DNA of 6,141 nucleotides from Pseudomonadota bacterium (GCA_023437755.1 JAEZFJ010000001.1:1-6141), one strand, 5' to 3'; shown: positions 1 to 6,118, counted from the stretch's first letter. The notes: generated by a model from the letters alone, not told the origin. Numbers and translations are program-made.

Positions 1-579
1 GATGCGCACGTAACTCTCGTTGAGCGTGAGCCTGAACTCGCGGCGCTCGCCCGCCAGAATGTTGCGCGCAACGGGCTCGAAGCGCGCATTCGCGTTGTCG
101 AACTCGACATTGCGAAGGGCGGCGCCGGAATCAATCGCTCTCGCGAGGCCGATACGGGCGTGAGCGCGGGCGCGTTCTCGCCCGTCATCGCAAACCCGCC
201 CTACTTCACCGAGGGGCGCGGAACACGCTCACCGGCCGATCTCAAGGCGGCATCACACGAGATGGCGGATGGCGCACTCGACCAGTGGTGCCGCTTTCTC
301 GCAACCGCAGCCGAGAGCAACGGCATCGTAACGGTGATCCATCGTGCTGATGCTTTGGGTGCGCTCCTTCACGGACTCGGTCGCCGCTTCGGAGGGCTCC
401 GCGTGCTGCCGCTCCACCCGCGTGCAGGCGCGGAAGCGCACCGCGTCATCGTCCAGGGACGCAAGGGCAGCCGCGCGCCGCTCAGCCTCCTTCCGGGAAT
501 TGTGCTGCACGGCGATGGCAACGCCTTCGTGCCGGCTCTCGACGCCGTGCTCCGCCATGGTGCGTCGCTGGATTGGTGA
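1..579 (+). CDS. trmN6: TrmN6-like SAM-dependent methyltransferase (COG4123), 5' partial
   Basis: The reading frame is open from base 1 and ends at TGA 577-579, giving 192 visible residues; the start and the glycine-rich SAM-binding motif I must lie left of the window. The visible part begins at the acidic motif II region (LVERE, residues 7-11). It then carries the catalytic NPPYF motif at residues 65-69, the N/DPPY signature of amino-group N6-adenine methyltransferases. After this come the features I associate with the COG4123 family: an A-x-H-E segment, an ...IHRADAL segment and a C-terminal strand region around AEAHRVIVQGRKG. In E. coli the family member (YfiC/TrmN6) methylates N6 of A37 in tRNA1-Val in the cytoplasm. 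Alphaproteobacterial members are assigned by similarity only, so the exact tRNA target is an inference. The gene points the same way as the peroxiredoxin 139 nt downstream, and no terminator is visible between them, so some readthrough is possible. Confidence 0.78.
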   Translation, partial: DAHVTLVEREPELAALARQNVARNGLEARIRVVELDIAKGGAGINRSREADTGVSAGAFSPVIANPPYFTEGRGTRSPADLKAASHEMADGALDQWCRFLATAAESNGIVTVIHRADALGALLHGLGRRFGGLRVLPLHPRAGAEAHRVIVQGRKGSRAPLSLLPGIVLHGDGNAFVPALDAVLRHGASLDW

Positions 580-602
580 GCAGCTGATACGTCGCCCGGC
601 GC

Positions 603-631
603 TTGGCCGCGTCATCGAGAGCCGCTATGGT
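603..631 (+). promoter_or_regulatory. candidate sigma70-type promoter for the peroxiredoxin gene
   Basis: TTGGCC at 603-608 and TATGGT at 626-631 are separated by 17 nt. Each hexamer matches 4 of 6 bases of the sigma70 consensus, and each is preceded by C, as is common in alphaproteobacterial housekeeping promoters. Transcription would start near 638, leaving a leader of about 80 nt before the ATG at 719. Such matches arise by chance fairly often, so this is a candidate only. Confidence 0.3.
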
Positions 632-662
632 TATGCGGACGGCGGCGCTCCCCTGTGCCCCG

Positions 663-682
663 CGCCTCGGCGCCTCGGCGCC
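663..682 (+). repeat. GC-rich 8-bp tandem repeat that can fold as a small hairpin
   Basis: CGCCTCGG occurs twice in tandem (663-670, 671-678) and is followed by a partial third copy, CGCC. Within it, GGCGC (669-673) and GCGCC (678-682) form a perfect 5-bp stem with a CTCG loop. It lies in the leader of the peroxiredoxin gene, 20 nt before the ribosome binding site. A regulatory role is possible but not shown; slippage-prone low-complexity sequence is an equal explanation. Confidence 0.45.
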
Positions 683-718
683 AGCTCGTTCAATCCAAAC
701 CGGGAAGGATTAAGCATC

Positions 719-1201
719 ATGGCCATCAAGGTCGGTGACAAGCTGCCGGACGCGACGTTCAATACGATGAGCTCGGAAGGCCCGAAGCCCATGACGACGG
801 CCGATGTATTCGGCGGCAAGAAGGTCGTCCTGTTCGCGGTGCCGGGCGCTTTCACGCCGACCTGCCACAACACGCATCTGCCCGGCTTCATTCAGATGGC
901 CGGCGACATCAAGTCCAAGGGCATCGACGCCATCGCCTGTGTGTCGGTCAATGACGTGTTCGTCCTCAATGCCTGGGCGAAAGAGACGGGCGCTGCCGAC
1001 AAGATTCTGTTCCTTGCCGATGGCTCGGCGGACTTCACGAAGAAGATCGGCCTGGAGTTCGATCTCACTGCTCGTGGCCTTGGCGTTCGCTCGCGGCGCT
1101 ACTCGATGGTCGTCGAGGACGGTGTCGTGAAGTCGGTCAATCTCGAAGAAGGCGCGGCAGTCGACAAGTCGAGCGCGGCGACGGTCTGCGGGATGCTCTG
1201 A
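719..1201 (+). CDS. Prx5-type (type II) thioredoxin-fold peroxiredoxin
   Basis: This 160-residue cytoplasmic protein matches the Prx5/AhpC-TSA family at full length. Members reduce hydrogen peroxide and alkyl hydroperoxides using thiols from glutaredoxin, glutathione or thioredoxin. The peroxidatic motif PGAFTPTC is at residues 42-49, with catalytic Cys49 and the conserved Thr46. The conserved active-site arginine is Arg127 in the SRRYSMVVEDG segment. Cys74 (IACVSVND) occupies a position also used in plant type II enzymes. A third cysteine, Cys157, is three residues from the C-terminus. The resolving-cysteine position of human PRDX5 appears to be serine here, so a 1-Cys mechanism or an atypical use of Cys74 or Cys157 is open. 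The start at ATG 719 is chosen because GGGAAGGA (702-709) stands 9 nt upstream and the protein then begins MAIKVGDKLP, typical of the family. The open frame extends further upstream, but that extension has no family resemblance. The gene is followed by its own terminator. Confidence 0.95.
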   Translation: MAIKVGDKLPDATFNTMSSEGPKPMTTADVFGGKKVVLFAVPGAFTPTCHNTHLPGFIQMAGDIKSKGIDAIACVSVNDVFVLNAWAKETGAADKILFLADGSADFTKKIGLEFDLTARGLGVRSRRYSMVVEDGVVKSVNLEEGAAVDKSSAATVCGML

Positions 1202-1229
1202 GCCGCGAGCCGAGCAGCTTGCGTCGAAG

Positions 1230-1258
1230 CGGCCGGGTTCGTCCCGGCCGTTTTTTTT
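1230..1258 (+). terminator. rho-independent terminator of the peroxiredoxin gene
   Basis: CGGCCGGG (1230-1237) pairs perfectly with CCCGGCCG (1243-1250) around a TTCGT loop, and eight T residues follow directly (1251-1258). It begins 28 nt after the peroxiredoxin stop. There is no T-run on the opposite strand beyond the stem, so as an intrinsic terminator it works only rightward. The converging liv operon has no comparable terminator before this point. Confidence 0.93.
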
Positions 1259-1288
1259 GTTGGCTTATACCGATGACTGCGTGGATCG

Positions 1289-2308
1289 CTAACCTGATTT
1301 TCGCTTCCAGCGCTCGGTGAGTGTACCGATCACGCCCTTTGGCATGTAAATGATGAAGAGCACCAGCAGCAGGCCGTAGATGAAGGTATCGAGCGCCAAC
1401 GCGCTCTGGCCGAGCAGCTTGCTCAGCGTTTCGGAGCCGCGCAAACCGACGCGCAGCGTCTCGGCGAGTACCTGCGTGAAGACGGCGCCGAAGGTCGGTC
1501 CGAACAGCGACCAGATTCCACCTGCGATCACAGCGAAGACGATGTTGAGAGAAACGCCGAGGCCGGCGATCGTATCGGGGCCGATGTACATCTGATACTG
1601 CCCGTAGATCGCGCCGCCGAACGCGCACATGGCCGAGGAGAGCGCCGTAATCTTGAGCTTCTCGCGCGTGACGTTGATGCCGACCGAGGCGGCGGCGTCC
1701 TCGTCTTGCGAGGCGGCATCGAGCGCGTAGCGGTCCATGCTCCGGTCGACCTTCACCCAGATGATGAGGCCGATGAGCCAGACGGCGAGCACGATATAGT
1801 ATGCAAGCGTGCGGTTTGGCTCGAACTGGAAGGCGTAGAGCGACAGGCCATCGCCATAGCGCGCTGGTTGCGTTCCGAGCGAGCCGCCCGTCCAGTCGCG
1901 CAGCCCGACGATGCACAGGCGAACGAATTCGGTGAAGGCGAGCGTCAGCAGTGCGAAGTAGTGGCCCGTGATCCGCATGCGAAAACACGGATAGCCGATG
2001 AGAATGCCCGCGATCGTTGCCACGAGCATGGCGACGGGAATGCCGATCCACGGCGTGATTCCGCCGAAGTTCCAGAGCATCACGGTGACGTAGGCGCCGA
2101 TACCCGTGAAGGCGCCGTGTCCGAGGGATGTGAGCCCAAAACGGCCCATCATCGACCAGCCCGTATAGATGAATGCCCAGATCAGGATCTGGATCACGAG
2201 GTGCAAGTAATAACGATCCGTCCCGGGGAAGATCTGCTTGATGATGAGCGGCAGCACCAGCAGGACGGCAAGCCCGATCGCCCAGGCAATGTGCTTTTGG
2301 GTGATCAT
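1289..2308 (-). CDS. livM: LivM-type permease subunit of a HAAT-family ABC importer
   Basis: This 339-residue inner-membrane protein is the second permease of the transporter and forms the channel together with the LivH-type subunit. It is hydrophobic throughout, with roughly eight to ten membrane segments. Family hallmarks are GWSMMGRFGLTSLGHGAF at residues 50-67 (the conserved G-x-x-SLGH-x-x-F segment), GGSLG at 141-145, and the cytoplasmic coupling loop DAASQDEDAAASVGINVTREK at 197-217, which meets an ATPase. A conserved C-terminal YMPKGVIG is at 321-328, followed by a basic tail. The start at 2308 is set by the ATGA overlap with the livH stop and by GGAG 7 nt upstream. An in-frame upstream ATG would add 31 non-family residues lying inside livH. 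It is the last gene of the operon, and coupled translation with livH is likely. The solute is unknown, so the symbol denotes family and not proven leucine/isoleucine/valine transport. Confidence 0.93.
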   Translation of the reverse strand: MITQKHIAWAIGLAVLLVLPLIIKQIFPGTDRYYLHLVIQILIWAFIYTGWSMMGRFGLTSLGHGAFTGIGAYVTVMLWNFGGITPWIGIPVAMLVATIAGILIGYPCFRMRITGHYFALLTLAFTEFVRLCIVGLRDWTGGSLGTQPARYGDGLSLYAFQFEPNRTLAYYIVLAVWLIGLIIWVKVDRSMDRYALDAASQDEDAAASVGINVTREKLKITALSSAMCAFGGAIYGQYQMYIGPDTIAGLGVSLNIVFAVIAGGIWSLFGPTFGAVFTQVLAETLRVGLRGSETLSKLLGQSALALDTFIYGLLLVLFIIYMPKGVIGTLTERWKRKSG

Positions 2309-3198
2309 GACTTGGCTCCAAACAGGCCCTGCGGCCGGACGAAAATGACGAGCATGAAGAACAGGAACGCGATCGCGTAGCCCCATTCGGTGGCGACGCA
2401 CGAGCCGCCGATGGTGATGAATTGGGCGATGATGAAGGCTGCGACGAAGCCGCCGACCATATTGCCGAGGCCGCCGAGCACACAGATCATGAAAACGAGC
2501 GGGCCGAACTGCAGGCCGATCTGCGGATAGATGTCATACTGCAGGACCATCAAGCACGCGGCGAGGCCGGCAAGACCGCCGCCGATCGCCGAAGTTGCGA
2601 GATAGACCTTCTTCTGGTCGACTCCCATGAGCGGCATGATCTGGCGGTCCTGCGAGATCGCGCGGATCGCCGTGCCGATGTAGGTACGCGTGAGGAACTG
2701 CCAGAGCAGGATCATCGCCCCGAGCGCGACGGCGAACGTGATGATGCGGCTCCAGGCGAAGCTCATGTCGCCGAAATTCACCGAGCCGAGCCGAATGCCG
2801 AGGTTGCGGAACTCGATGCCGAACGCCATCGTCGCCGCGGCTTGGAGGAGAAACAGGACGCCGCCCGTCACGAGGAGCTGGTTGATAGGCGGTTGGTCGA
2901 GCACGGGTCGAATGACGAGATAATGCAGGATCGCTCCCGCGCAGGCGACGAGACCGATGCCCATCAGAAATGCGAGCGGTAAAGGCACGCCCATCTGCTG
3001 AACGAAGAAGAAGATCGCGTACATGCCGACCATCACGAGCTCGGCGTAGCAGATCCACACGACGTCGATGACGCCGAAAATGAGGTTGAGCCCGAGCGCC
3101 AGGAGAGCGAGCAATCCGGCCAGCAGCACACCATTGAGCAGCGCTTCGACAAAGAAGATGTCGAGCGAGCAATCGAGACTTGAGAAAAACCCGAACAT
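2305..3198 (-). CDS. livH: LivH-type permease subunit of a HAAT-family ABC importer
   Basis: This 297-residue inner-membrane permease is close to the length of E. coli LivH (about 308) and has about eight hydrophobic segments. Hallmarks are GLNLIFGVIDVVW at residues 36-48 with the following YAELVMVGMY, the cytoplasmic coupling loop RAISQDRQIMPLMGVDQKKVY at 179-199, GGLGNMVGG at 242-250, and the typical C-terminal FVRPQGLFG at 286-294. The start at 3198 is chosen because GGGGAG lies 6 nt upstream and the protein then begins just before the first membrane segment. The upstream in-frame ATG at 3345 would add 49 residues unlike the family that overlap livF. It pairs with LivM to form the translocation path. 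The 67-nt gap before it holds two hairpins and its own strong ribosome binding site, so its expression may be partly uncoupled from the ATPase genes. The stop overlaps the livM start by 4 nt. Confidence 0.93.
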   Translation of the reverse strand: MFGFFSSLDCSLDIFFVEALLNGVLLAGLLALLALGLNLIFGVIDVVWICYAELVMVGMYAIFFFVQQMGVPLPLAFLMGIGLVACAGAILHYLVIRPVLDQPPINQLLVTGGVLFLLQAAATMAFGIEFRNLGIRLGSVNFGDMSFAWSRIITFAVALGAMILLWQFLTRTYIGTAIRAISQDRQIMPLMGVDQKKVYLATSAIGGGLAGLAACLMVLQYDIYPQIGLQFGPLVFMICVLGGLGNMVGGFVAAFIIAQFITIGGSCVATEWGYAIAFLFFMLVIFVRPQGLFGAKS

Positions 3199-3212
3199 TC
3201 GCTTCTCCCCTC

Positions 3213-3237
3213 GCGGCCCGTATCCAGTACCGGCCGC
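3213..3237 (-). repeat. inverted repeat (mRNA hairpin) just upstream of the livH ribosome binding site
   Basis: On the minus strand GCGGCC pairs with GGCCGC. A single G-G mismatch is then followed by GTA pairing with TAC around the loop CTGGA. The hairpin ends 14 nt before the livH ATG, immediately upstream of the GGGGAG ribosome binding site. No T-run follows it, so it is not an intrinsic terminator. It may stabilise the livHM part of the message after cleavage or affect access to the livH start; this is inference. Confidence 0.6.
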
Positions 3238-3250
3238 CAACCCCGTCACG

Positions 3251-3265
3251 TGCCCTGCGCGGGCA
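3251..3265 (-). repeat. small inverted repeat directly after the livF stop
   Basis: TGCCC and GGGCA form a perfect 5-bp stem with a 5-nt GCGCA loop on the minus strand, starting at the base after the livF stop codon. Together with the larger hairpin 13 nt further on it fills most of the livF-livH gap. It is short and could be chance in GC-rich DNA. Confidence 0.4.
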
Positions 3266-3970
3266 TCAAATTCCCATGTACGCCTTGCGAATGTCGTCGC
3301 TCGAGGCGAGCTCGGCAGAGCTGCCGGACTGCACGATGCGGCCAACCTCGAGGAGGTAGGCGCGATCGGCGACCTTCAGAACCTGCGAGACGTTCTGCTC
3401 CACGATCAGGACCGTATAGCCCTCGGAGCGGATGCGCCGGACGAGCTCGAACACCTGCTGGACGATGACCGGCGCGAGGCCCATCGACGGCTCGTCGAGC
3501 AGCACGAGCTTCGGCTTGCTCATGAGGGCGCGCGCGATGGCGCACATTTGCTGCTCGCCGCCCGACATGGTGCCCGCGAGCTGTGCGCGACGCTCCTTGA
3601 GGCGAGGAAAGAGGTCGTACACGTAGGCGAGACGATCGGCGAAATCGGCGCGCGCAGACGGGATGAAGGCGCCGAGGCGGAGATTGTCCTCGACCGAAAG
3701 CCGCGGAAACAGTCGCCGATTTTCGGGAACATGGGCGATCCCGAGTTCGATGATTTTGTGTGGCGGCGTCGTGCGCAGATCCGTGCCTTCCATGGTCATG
3801 GCGCCCGCGGATGCAGGCAGCATCCCCGAGATGACACGCATGAGCGTGGTCTTGCCGGCACCGTTGGCCCCGATAACGGCGACCGCTTCGCCTGCGTTGA
3901 CTTGCATCGAGATGCCGAACAGGGCCTGGAATGCTCCGTAGCCAGCATCGACGTTCTTGAGGTCCAGCAT
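3266..3970 (-). CDS. livF: LivF-type ATP-binding subunit of a HAAT-family ABC importer
   Basis: This 234-residue cytoplasmic ATPase powers import together with the LivG-type partner and matches the usual LivF length. The ABC motifs are all present in order. Walker A is GANGAGKT at 34-41. The LivF-type VPENRRLFPRLSVEDNL segment is at 81-97, where the Q-loop carries Glu83, as is normal for this subfamily. The signature MSGGEQQ is at 135-141, and Walker B LVLLDEP at 155-161 contains catalytic Glu160. VEQN replaces the switch histidine, as also in E. coli LivF. The C-terminus ...LEVGRIVQSG...AYMGI is typical. The start at 3970 is taken because family homology begins at MLDLKNVDAGYG. The open frame extends to 4132, but that part overlaps livG and is non-homologous. 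It starts 11 nt after the livG stop, with a weak AGGGCGAG ribosome binding site. An oddity is Cys143 in the helix after the signature, where Leu is common. Confidence 0.95.
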   Translation of the reverse strand: MLDLKNVDAGYGAFQALFGISMQVNAGEAVAVIGANGAGKTTLMRVISGMLPASAGAMTMEGTDLRTTPPHKIIELGIAHVPENRRLFPRLSVEDNLRLGAFIPSARADFADRLAYVYDLFPRLKERRAQLAGTMSGGEQQMCAIARALMSKPKLVLLDEPSMGLAPVIVQQVFELVRRIRSEGYTVLIVEQNVSQVLKVADRAYLLEVGRIVQSGSSAELASSDDIRKAYMGI

Positions 3971-3981
3971 TTGAGCTCGCC

Positions 3982-4713
3982 CTAGTGTCCCGTTTCGCCG
4001 AGGTACACCTCGACGACGCGCTTGTCCGTTTGCGCATCGGCGGGCTTGCCGTCGAAGATTTTCTCGCCATGGTCGAGCACGACGACACGGTCGACGACAC
4101 GCATCAGTACGCCCATGATGTGCTCGACCCACACGATGGTGATGCCCTTTTCCTTGCGGATGCGCTCCAGCATGTCCGCGGCCTGATCCATCTCGCCGTG
4201 ATCGAGGCCGTTGAGGCTTTCATCGGCGAGCAGGAGGCGTGGGCCGGTTGCGAGCGCGCGGGCAAGCTCGAGCTTTTTCAGAGACGCCGCCCCAAGACCA
4301 TCCGTTGATGTAACGGCATCCGTCGGCAGGCCGACCATGGCGAGCGACTCCTCGGCCTTGGCCCAGCATTGCGCGCGCGATAGGTGCGCGTTGGAGCCGA
4401 AGTGTGCGGAGAGCGCGACGTTCTCGAGAAGCGAAAGATTGCGAAAGGGACGCGGTATTTGGAATGTCCGCGCTATCCCCTTGTGGCAAACTTGGTTCGC
4501 CTTCAGGCCGCCGATCTCGCCGCCCTCGAACTTCACGCTGCCAGTGGTCGGCGTATACATGCCGGCAATGCAGTTGAAGGTCGTGCTCTTGCCCGATCCG
4601 TTCGGCCCGATGAGGCCGAGGATTTCTCCTTCCGCGACATCGAACGATACGTTGCTTACGGCGGTGAATCCGCCGAACTGCTTGGTTAGACCATCTACTT
4701 TGAGCATCGCCAT
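3982..4713 (-). CDS. livG: LivG-type ATP-binding subunit of a HAAT-family ABC importer
   Basis: This 243-residue ATPase is the partner of the LivF-type subunit. Walker A GPNGSGKST is at residues 36-44, preceded by the LivG-type TKQFGGFTAVSNVSF. The Q-loop RTFQIPRPF is at 82-90 with Gln85, and the switch histidine is His198 in VEHIMG. The region between is unusual: the canonical LSxGQ signature is replaced by LGAASLKKLELARAL (140-154), and Walker B reads LLLADESLNGLD (160-171), with Glu165 kept but Pro replaced by Ser. A related divergent form (L-x-x-A-x-x-K-x-LE-x-ARAL followed by DE-x-x-x-GL) occurs in other HAAT ATPases, so the protein is probably functional. It is slightly shorter than E. 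coli LivG (about 255). ATG at 4713 is the longest family-like start; ATG at 4707 (MLKVDGLTKQ) fits the family equally well, and neither has a clear ribosome binding site. It follows livK after a 106-nt gap containing a strong hairpin. Confidence 0.93.
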   Translation of the reverse strand: MAMLKVDGLTKQFGGFTAVSNVSFDVAEGEILGLIGPNGSGKSTTFNCIAGMYTPTTGSVKFEGGEIGGLKANQVCHKGIARTFQIPRPFRNLSLLENVALSAHFGSNAHLSRAQCWAKAEESLAMVGLPTDAVTSTDGLGAASLKKLELARALATGPRLLLADESLNGLDHGEMDQAADMLERIRKEKGITIVWVEHIMGVLMRVVDRVVVLDHGEKIFDGKPADAQTDKRVVEVYLGETGH

Positions 4714-4754
4714 CCGCGGGTGCCGCTCAATCTGCCGAGAGTGAAGGCGTGGGC

Positions 4755-4807
4755 AAAAGGATGCCTGATCGCTGCCGCTGGTTGAGCTGGCGACAGCGAT
4801 GAGGCAC
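4755..4807 (-). promoter_or_regulatory. strong intercistronic hairpin between livK and livG, possible attenuator or mRNA stabiliser
   Basis: The plus-strand positions that pair are 4762-4766 with 4802-4806, 4768-4774 with 4794-4800, and 4775-4778 with 4790-4793, around an 11-nt loop (4779-4789). The only mismatch is 4767/4801. In the minus-strand RNA the pair 4775/4793 is a U-G wobble, and the stem can extend by one more G-U (4807/4761). The hairpin begins 12 nt after the livK stop. A short run of four U (4755-4758) follows a few bases beyond the stem, weak for an intrinsic terminator. Hairpins at this place after binding-protein genes are known to hold back 3' exonucleases or to terminate part of the transcripts, giving more receptor than transporter. 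That role is inferred here. Confidence 0.7.
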
Positions 4808-4819
4808 TAATGCGTCGGA

Positions 4820-6118
4820 TCAGCGCGCGTAGGCGTGGCCCTTTGGGAAGGGCAGCACCGGATCGACGGTTTTCAAGTTCGACGGCCAGGCGATCTTCGT
4901 CACGCCGTCGATGTACTGCATGACGACCGGGCTGGAGCGCTCGTTCTGGCCCGACATCTGATGGCCGGGCGGGAAGAACTTGACGCCATAGCCCTGGATT
5001 GTGCCGCCATCCGGAATATCGGTCTCGAGCGCCGCTTTGCGGAGCGCTTCCGGGTCGAAGCCGCCGTGCTTCTTGATGGCGCGGGGCAGCACGTCGGTCA
5101 GGAAGATCCACTGCTGATTGAAGCCCATGGAGGCGTGCGGCGGGACCTCGCTGACTTTAGTCTCGGCCTTGTAGCGCTTGACCATTTCAGCGGTTACATC
5201 GCCCATTCCCGACGCGAGCGTCTTCGGGTCGAGGAGCTGGGCGGCGACCGGATCGACGTTGTAGAAGTAGTTCACGTCGCCCTTGAAGGTCTCGATCAGC
5301 TTGTCGATCTGGCCGTAGCCTGCGCCGTGGCCGATCAGGGCGTCGAACTTCAGGCCGGCTTCCTTCGACTGACGCAGGAAGAGCGTGATGTCCGGGTTGT
5401 AGCCCGTGTGAAGGATGACATCCGGCCGCGCGCGGCGAAGCTTGGTCACCAGCGCAGAAAGATCGGTCGACGTTGCTGCGTAGCCTTCCTTGTGCGCGAT
5501 CTGGATGCCAAGTTCCTTGCACCTGGCCTCGTTACCAGAAGCAACGCCGGTGCCATACGGACCATCCTCGTAGAGGATCGCGACTTTGATGTCCTTAGGA
5601 TCCTTTTTCAGCTTCGTCTTGGCATTTTCTGCGATGAAGTCGCACGACGCCGCGCCGAACTGGTCAGAATGGACCTGCGAGCGGAAAACGTACTGAAGCT
5701 TCTTGTCCTTCAGCACCGCCGACGCGACGCAGACGTTGGCCCACATGAACTTCTTGGCGGCGTCGACCTTGGCAGCCATGGGTACGCAGTGCGCGGACGA
5801 GAAGACGCCCATCAGCACGTCGACCTTGACTTCGTTCAGCAGTCGCTCGGCCTCGTTGATCGCGACGTCGGTTTTCGACTGGGCATCGGCATACGTCGCG
5901 ACGATCTTGTGTCCTTCGACGCCGCCGCGCTCGTTGATCATGTCGACCGCGATCTTGGTCGCGATCGCAGCTGGCAGCGAGCCGCCACCGGCGAATGGGC
6001 CGGTGTAGTCGTAGATGATGCCGAGCTTGACTTCCTTCTGGGCAGCGGCGGGCAGGCTGGCGCCCACGACAAGCCCAATCGCTGCTGCGGCGCCCGCAGC
6101 AGACTTCAAGAATTTCAT
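4820..6118 (-). CDS. livK: LivK-type periplasmic substrate-binding protein (Peripla_BP_6) of a HAAT-family importer
   Basis: This 432-residue receptor delivers solute to the importer encoded downstream. Residues 1-26 form a Sec signal peptide with a basic start (MKFLK), an Ala/Gly/Val-rich core and a probable cleavage after PAAA before Gln27. There is no lipobox cysteine, so it should be a free periplasmic protein. The mature protein begins KEVKLGIIYDYTGPFAGGG, the first strand and loop of the type I periplasmic-binding fold. Ligand-loop positions recognisable against E. coli LIV-BP are Ser107-Ser108, Tyr188 (EDGPYGTG) and Tyr240 (TGYNPD). The stretch GHGAGYG (263-269) stands where LIV-BP has its ammonium-binding Glu. 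The mature part (about 406 residues) is longer than E. coli LivJ/LivK (about 345). It has four cysteines (111, 130, 159, 200). The start at 6118 gives the signal peptide and has AGGGAG 11 nt upstream. It is the first gene of the operon visible; the promoter is off the right edge. The solute cannot be assigned. Confidence 0.93.
   Translation of the reverse strand: MKFLKSAAGAAAAIGLVVGASLPAAAQKEVKLGIIYDYTGPFAGGGSLPAAIATKIAVDMINERGGVEGHKIVATYADAQSKTDVAINEAERLLNEVKVDVLMGVFSSAHCVPMAAKVDAAKKFMWANVCVASAVLKDKKLQYVFRSQVHSDQFGAASCDFIAENAKTKLKKDPKDIKVAILYEDGPYGTGVASGNEARCKELGIQIAHKEGYAATSTDLSALVTKLRRARPDVILHTGYNPDITLFLRQSKEAGLKFDALIGHGAGYGQIDKLIETFKGDVNYFYNVDPVAAQLLDPKTLASGMGDVTAEMVKRYKAETKVSEVPPHASMGFNQQWIFLTDVLPRAIKKHGGFDPEALRKAALETDIPDGGTIQGYGVKFFPPGHQMSGQNERSSPVVMQYIDGVTKIAWPSNLKTVDPVLPFPKGHAYAR

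Noticed and set aside
253..615. Minus-strand open frame of 120 residues opposite the methyltransferase gene
   Set aside because: The plus-strand frame contains the NPPYF motif and a family-like sequence throughout, whereas the minus-strand product has no recognisable feature.
344..718. N-terminal extension of the peroxiredoxin frame beginning at 344
   Set aside because: It overlaps the methyltransferase gene in another frame, has no peroxiredoxin homology, and the ATG at 719 has a good ribosome binding site.
3199..3345. Upstream extension of livH
   Set aside because: The extension overlaps livF and does not resemble a permease, and GGGGAG directly precedes the ATG at 3198.
3971..4132. Upstream extension of livF into livG
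   Set aside because: The extra 54 residues are Arg-rich and non-homologous and lie over the livG 3' end; LivF homology begins exactly at the ATG at 3970.
4755..4807. Hairpin between livK and livG as a full rho-independent terminator ending the operon
   Set aside because: The U-tract is only four bases, is displaced from the stem and is followed by GC-rich sequence; the downstream genes belong to the same transporter, so complete termination is unlikely.
4820..5111. Long open frames within the liv genes in other frames (for example 4695-5111 on the minus strand and 2422-2982 on the plus strand)
   Set aside because: They overlap well-supported transporter genes, have Arg/Pro/Ala/Ser-rich or charged low-complexity translations typical of shadow frames in GC-rich DNA, and show no family motif.
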